From: an uncultured Clostridia bacterium
GTDB taxonomy: Bacteria > Bacillota > Clostridia > Christensenellales > UBA1242
Direction: 5' to 3'
Length of the DNA: 23,582 nt
Assembly: GCA_934778125.1 (NCBI GenBank)
Contig: CAKVOF010000018.1
Span: 1 to 23,582, forward strand
Part shown: one piece after another, positions 20,364-23,582 of the stretch
How positions within the stretch are numbered: the stretch's first letter is position 1
Layout of the letters: every line of letters begins with the position of its first letter
Made by a program: the position numbers and the translations under genes
The notes under the pieces: model-generated
Database searches by the model: none
What the model was told of the DNA's origin: nothing
Seen by the model: the letters and a program-made list of their open reading frames with translations, nothing else

Positions 20364-21788
20364 ATCATTAATATCAGTTGGCTTAATTAAATCATCAAAC
20401 TCTTTTGGAAGCTCAATATCATCTAAAGATATTGTTTCCGCTTCATATAAGTTTCTGAAATGATCATCATGGTTATATGAATTTTCATTAGAATTGTTAG
20501 TTGATGTTTCTTGCTGACTTTCAGGTTTATCATCAATATTCTCATTTTTCTTGGGTGCTGGGTTTTGAGTGGAATCATTTGAATTAATGATCTCTTCATT
20601 CTCATCATCATCTTCAATATCAAGTCCATTATAGTAGTTATCTAAAGCTTTTTCAGCATTATTTTCATAGTCTTTCTGGTCAAAATACCATTTACCATCT
20701 GGATTTCTTTTAAAATAATTCATTTCAATTTTTGCATTCACGTTGCCTTGGTCAATTGCAGCTTTATAGTATTTCCTACTAATTAACATGTTTTGTTCAA
20801 CGCCAATACCATCACGGTATAATATCGCAAGGGAATAAGATGCTTTATCATTACCTAGGTCACTTGCTTTTCTAAAATATGAGAGGGCTTTTTCGATATT
20901 AACAACAGATTCTTCGGTTGAATATATAACGCCTAACAAAAATATTGCATCAACATTGTCATTGTTTTTATTGGCTTCATTTAAATATTCAATAGCTTTT
21001 GCAATATCTTTGTCCACATCAACGCCTTGCACATATTTTTCTGCTAAAACACACAAAGCTAACTCATTTCCCATGCTTGCGGCTTCATTGTAGTATCTTA
21101 AAGCAATTTTATCGTTTTGCTTAACATATGCACCATTTTCATACATTTCGCCTAATGCAAATATGCAGTTAGAGTGATTGCTCTTTGCTCCTAGTTCAAA
21201 AAATTTGAAAGCTTTTTCAAAATTTTGGTTTGTTCCATATGCATTTAAGTAAAATAATCCAGCTTTATAAGTGCATTCATCACTGCCTAATTCAGAGCCT
21301 TTTTCATAGCATTCTAGCGCTTTATAGTAATCCGATTCAACGTTGTATCCGTGTTCATAAATTAGTCCCAAACCAAAATACGCTCTTGCATCATTTTCAC
21401 TAGATGCTTTTTCAAAAATCTTTTTAGCAAGAGTGGTGTCTTTTTCAACATTAGTACCTGTTAGATAGTATATACCTAAGTCGGTTAATGCACCAATATC
21501 GCCAGCGTTTGCATCATCAATTAAACCTCTAATTTCAGCATTATCAACACCAACTTTACTTAAAACCAACTCAGTTGGTTTTTCTTTTTCGTGTAGGGTG
21601 GACAAAGTTAAGTTTTCAGGTTCTGCATTAGTAGCATTTATGGCAAGATCGGTATTTTCGGTAGGGGATAGGGTTGTGTTTTCAAGCACTGGATTTTGCT
21701 TTTTGCTATCTTGAACCTCGGCAACTTTTTTGCCTTTTTTAAGGCTTTCTAATTTGCTTGCAATGTTTTTTAAAGATTCGTTTCCCAT
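20355..21788 (-). CDS. Cytoplasmic Sel1-repeat protein
   Basis: 477 residues, with no signal peptide or membrane segment. About seven Sel1-like repeats, each near 36 residues, run from about 93 to 350 (for example ARAYFGLGLIYEHGYNVESD, then YYKALECYEKGSELG). Sel1/TPR-like arrays form a helical superhelix for protein-protein contacts. The N-terminal 90 residues and the C-terminal 100 (Asp/Glu/Asn-rich) look disordered. It lies 85 bp downstream of two PII-like genes in the same direction and may be co-transcribed, although an AT-rich gap with its own weak promoter is possible. AAGGAAG precedes the ATG. Partners are unknown; an adaptor for the neighbouring PII/DUF1538 system is inference. Confidence 0.85.
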   Translation of the reverse strand: MGNESLKNIASKLESLKKGKKVAEVQDSKKQNPVLENTTLSPTENTDLAINATNAEPENLTLSTLHEKEKPTELVLSKVGVDNAEIRGLIDDANAGDIGALTDLGIYYLTGTNVEKDTTLAKKIFEKASSENDARAYFGLGLIYEHGYNVESDYYKALECYEKGSELGSDECTYKAGLFYLNAYGTNQNFEKAFKFFELGAKSNHSNCIFALGEMYENGAYVKQNDKIALRYYNEAASMGNELALCVLAEKYVQGVDVDKDIAKAIEYLNEANKNNDNVDAIFLLGVIYSTEESVVNIEKALSYFRKASDLGNDKASYSLAILYRDGIGVEQNMLISRKYYKAAIDQGNVNAKIEMNYFKRNPDGKWYFDQKDYENNAEKALDNYYNGLDIEDDDENEEIINSNDSTQNPAPKKNENIDDKPESQQETSTNNSNENSYNHDDHFRNLYEAETISLDDIELPKEFDDLIKPTDINDKK

Positions 21789-21873
21789 CTTTCTTCCTTT
21801 TTATAGAATATATAATATTATTTTCTATTTTTAATTCAATTTATTCACGAAACAAGATGAACATAAAATTAAA

Positions 21874-22236
21874 TTATTTATCGCTTTCATTGTTTGTTTT
21901 TTCTTCAACTTTTTGTTCGTTAATTTTAGAAATTCCAACAACTTTTGATGCAGGCAATGAAAAGCATATGCCATGACCTTTTTCATCTAAGTTGCTTTTT
22001 TCGCTTATATATTTCATAATTCTATTTTTTTCTTCGTGTTTAACAAGAGTTAAAACAGCTTCCTTTTCAGGTTGGATTGAAACGCCTAAAAATTTATCAG
22101 TTTCATTATTTCCATATGAGCCTCTTGCGAAAATTATCGTTCCGCCAGATGCTCCAGCTTCTCTTGCCGCATCTATAACATAATCTGCATAACCTCTATT
22201 GATGATTGTAACAATTAAATCATATTCGTTTTTCAT
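21874..22236 (-). CDS. PII-like protein (second copy)
   Basis: 120 residues with PII fold features. YDLIVTIINRGYADYVIDAAREAGASGGTI forms the first strand-helix-strand unit. The T-loop region (GSYGNNETDKFLGV) is shorter than in GlnB, and the segment IQPEKEAVLTLV with DEKGHGICFSLPA corresponds to the IxPEKE and B-loop (GxG) positions. The uridylylated tyrosine context of GlnB is absent, so it is a PII-like sensor rather than a classical nitrogen regulator. The C-terminus is a charged tail. It follows the first PII-like gene by 12 bp with AAGGAG before the ATG, in one operon with DUF1538. The ligand is unknown. Confidence 0.78.
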   Translation of the reverse strand: MKNEYDLIVTIINRGYADYVIDAAREAGASGGTIIFARGSYGNNETDKFLGVSIQPEKEAVLTLVKHEEKNRIMKYISEKSNLDEKGHGICFSLPASKVVGISKINEQKVEEKTNNESDK

Positions 22237-22248
22237 TCAATTTACTCC

Positions 22249-22599
22249 TTAATAATTAATTCCCATCATATCAAGCAAATTGCTAGTTGCACTGCTAAGA
22301 GGCAATGCAATAAGTATGCCAGTGTGGGGTGAATTTAAGTCAAACATATCAGTTAAAATATCTGTAACATGGTCAAGTTTAGAAGTGTCAACAATGCTCA
22401 TAACAACTTCTCTTTCAATTATTCCAAATCCAAAGAAGTCTCCAGTACTAGATTTTGCAGCAGTTCCTGTTCCGTGGGTTATAAGAGTGTGTGAGCAACC
22501 ATTCATTCTAAGCGTTTCAGAAACTTTGTCGCCTTTGCCACGGTCAACTATGCAAATCAAAATATTTAAAGGAGATGCCATTTTTTGTTTCTTTTTCAT
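22249..22599 (-). CDS. PII-like protein (first copy)
   Basis: 116 residues. PLNILICIVDRGKGDKVSETLRMNG, then TLITHGTGTAA, then FFGFGIIEREVVMSIVD and HTGILIALPLS follow the ferredoxin-like strand order of PII. The IxxEREVV stretch replaces the IxPEKE of canonical PII. It differs strongly from the neighbouring copy, so the two may form a heteromer or sense different ligands. The ATG is 2 bases after the DUF1538 stop codon, and GAGGAGG is embedded in the last codons of that gene (DEED), indicating translational coupling. PII proteins bind nucleotides and gate membrane transporters or enzymes; control of the DUF1538 protein is the natural inference. Confidence 0.78.
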   Translation of the reverse strand: MKKKQKMASPLNILICIVDRGKGDKVSETLRMNGCSHTLITHGTGTAAKSSTGDFFGFGIIEREVVMSIVDTSKLDHVTDILTDMFDLNSPHTGILIALPLSSATSNLLDMMGINY

Positions 22600-22601
22600 A
22601 A

Positions 22602-23582
22602 TTAATCCTCCTCATCATAATTAAAATCGATAATTTCAATTTGAGATTTAGTGGCTTTAGTTTCGCGTTTGTTAATTCTAACTTCAGCTCTTTTATGGAA
22701 GAAGCCTAAGATTTGAAGTGACAACACGGGAACTATTGCAATTAAAGCAATCGTTCCAAATGCACTAGTTAAAGGATCTTGGCCAAGAGCAGATGAAACT
22801 CCACTAATTAGCGGTAAAATAAACGACACCGCCATTGCACCAGTTGCTGTTCCGCCAGCATCAAAAGCAATAGCAGAAAGAATTTTTGAGTTGTAGAAAG
22901 ACAATCCAATTGATATGGCATATAATGGCAAAATTATAGCCATAAATGGAATATTGTAGAGAGTTTTTAGCATTGCTAAAAACACAGAGAATGCAACACC
23001 AATAGACATTGCTATAAGTATTGTTTTTTGTTTTATAGCACCATCGGTGATTTCTTCAACTTGCTTTTTTAAAACTTGGACAGCGGGCTCAGCTGCAATA
23101 ATGAAGTAACCCAACACCAAACTTAATGGAAGAAGAATCCATTTTTGACCGTTCTCAATTATTTGTTTTCCGATTTCAGATGCAAGCGGAAGGTATGCAC
23201 TGCTGATTCCAGTTAGGAATATAACGATTCCAATGTATGTATAAACTAAACCTATAGCAATTTTTATAATAGCAACTTTTGGTAGTTTTATAATTGTTAA
23301 TTGGTAGAAAATGAAAATAGCTGCAATAGGGAGAATAACGATTAAGATATCTTTTAAATTCTCAAGTAGATGAGAGAAAATATCGGGCATCATATTTGCC
23401 CATGTTGATGTGGCTGTGGTTGATGTTGCAATTGTTGGATCGCCTTTAACGAATATGCTAAGAATCATAACAGATAAAATAGGACCTGCAGATGCTAAAG
23501 CAATAAGTCCGAAACTGTCATCTTTTGAATGTTTTCCACCTATAACGGACCTTAAACCTAAACCAAATGCCATAATGAATGG
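22602..23582 (-). CDS. DUF1538 membrane protein (partial, start outside the window)
   Basis: At least 327 residues; the frame stays open to the window edge (PFIM precedes the first internal ATG), so the true start lies outside. About nine hydrophobic helices are visible. PFIMAFGLGLRSVIGG and AFDAGGTATGAMAVSFILPL are conserved DUF1538 stretches; the second, with paired glycines and an aspartate, is likely part of the transport core. The cytoplasmic tail is charged (KRETKATKSQIEIIDFNYDE). From memory, some DUF1538 proteins (UmpA/UmpB) were reported as two-component sodium/proton antiporters. Here the gene is followed at once by two PII-like genes, an arrangement that suggests ligand-controlled transport. 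Confidence 0.85.
   Translation of the reverse strand, partial: PFIMAFGLGLRSVIGGKHSKDDSFGLIALASAGPILSVMILSIFVKGDPTIATSTTATSTWANMMPDIFSHLLENLKDILIVILPIAAIFIFYQLTIIKLPKVAIIKIAIGLVYTYIGIVIFLTGISSAYLPLASEIGKQIIENGQKWILLPLSLVLGYFIIAAEPAVQVLKKQVEEITDGAIKQKTILIAMSIGVAFSVFLAMLKTLYNIPFMAIILPLYAISIGLSFYNSKILSAIAFDAGGTATGAMAVSFILPLISGVSSALGQDPLTSAFGTIALIAIVPVLSLQILGFFHKRAEVRINKRETKATKSQIEIIDFNYDEED

Noticed and set aside
22280..22624. Plus-strand frame of 114 residues opposite the first PII-like gene
   Set aside because: The minus-strand PII-like frame has an RBS, coupling to DUF1538 and a recognisable fold; the opposite frame has none.

Overview
The window is AT-rich (roughly 30% G+C by eye) and densely packed on both strands. 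It uses the standard code, strong AGGAGG-type ribosome binding sites, sigma-70-like promoters, long-stem intrinsic terminators and a tRNA with an encoded CCA. Rubrerythrin, glutaminyl-tRNA synthetase, YetF/DUF421, an S66 peptidase, type II thymidine kinase and DUF1538/PII genes point to an anaerobic low-GC Bacillota, probably an uncultured Clostridia-type gut organism. The species cannot be named from sequence alone. No ribosomal RNA, CRISPR array, intact transposase or phage gene is visible.

Layout. 1-2 kb: a DUF84/YjjX-type NTPase, a Nudix hydrolase, then two convergent broken genes (a radical SAM enzyme and a thymidylate/deoxynucleoside kinase) fused at a perfect 18-bp palindrome. A tiny promoter-RBS-peptide-terminator unit follows. 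2-5 kb (minus): glnS and a cysteine synthase, each with a structured leader. 5.1-7 kb (plus): coaE-coaD, the last two steps of CoA synthesis, translationally coupled, then a stand-alone GlmU acetyltransferase-type domain. 7-9 kb: trpS (minus) divergent from a HAD phosphatase (plus). 9-11.5 kb: a GC-rich four-way-junction element, an S66 LD-carboxypeptidase and an orphan coiled-coil-like protein with a near-consensus promoter. 11.5-15 kb: typA/bipA (minus) divergent from a GT4 glycosyltransferase of the glycolipid-synthase type. 15-17.3 kb: a zinc-dependent phospholipase C-like protein, a two-helix membrane protein with winged-helix-like and zinc-ribbon parts, rubrerythrin and tRNA-Ser(CGA). 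17.4-20.3 kb: a membrane-anchored SIMPL-domain protein with a very long acidic linker, YetF/DUF421 and thymidine kinase. 20.3 kb to the end (minus): a DUF1538 membrane protein (cut by the window edge), two different PII-like proteins and a cytoplasmic Sel1-repeat protein, probably one transcription unit.

How the genes fit together. Most are housekeeping: nucleotide sanitation and salvage (NTPase, Nudix, tdk), two aminoacyl-tRNA synthetases, CoA, cysteine, cell envelope and oxidative stress. The parts that stand out are (i) the DUF1538 + two PII-like + Sel1 cluster, which looks like a ligand-regulated transporter module; (ii) two, perhaps three, intergenic elements that fold on paper into near-perfect four-way junctions (outer stem plus three hairpins) but share shape rather than sequence, one of them in the glnS leader; (iii) the palindrome joining two truncated genes; and (iv) a cysteine synthase leader of three hairpins, the last terminator-like. 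All functional calls are from reading the sequence; no database search was run.
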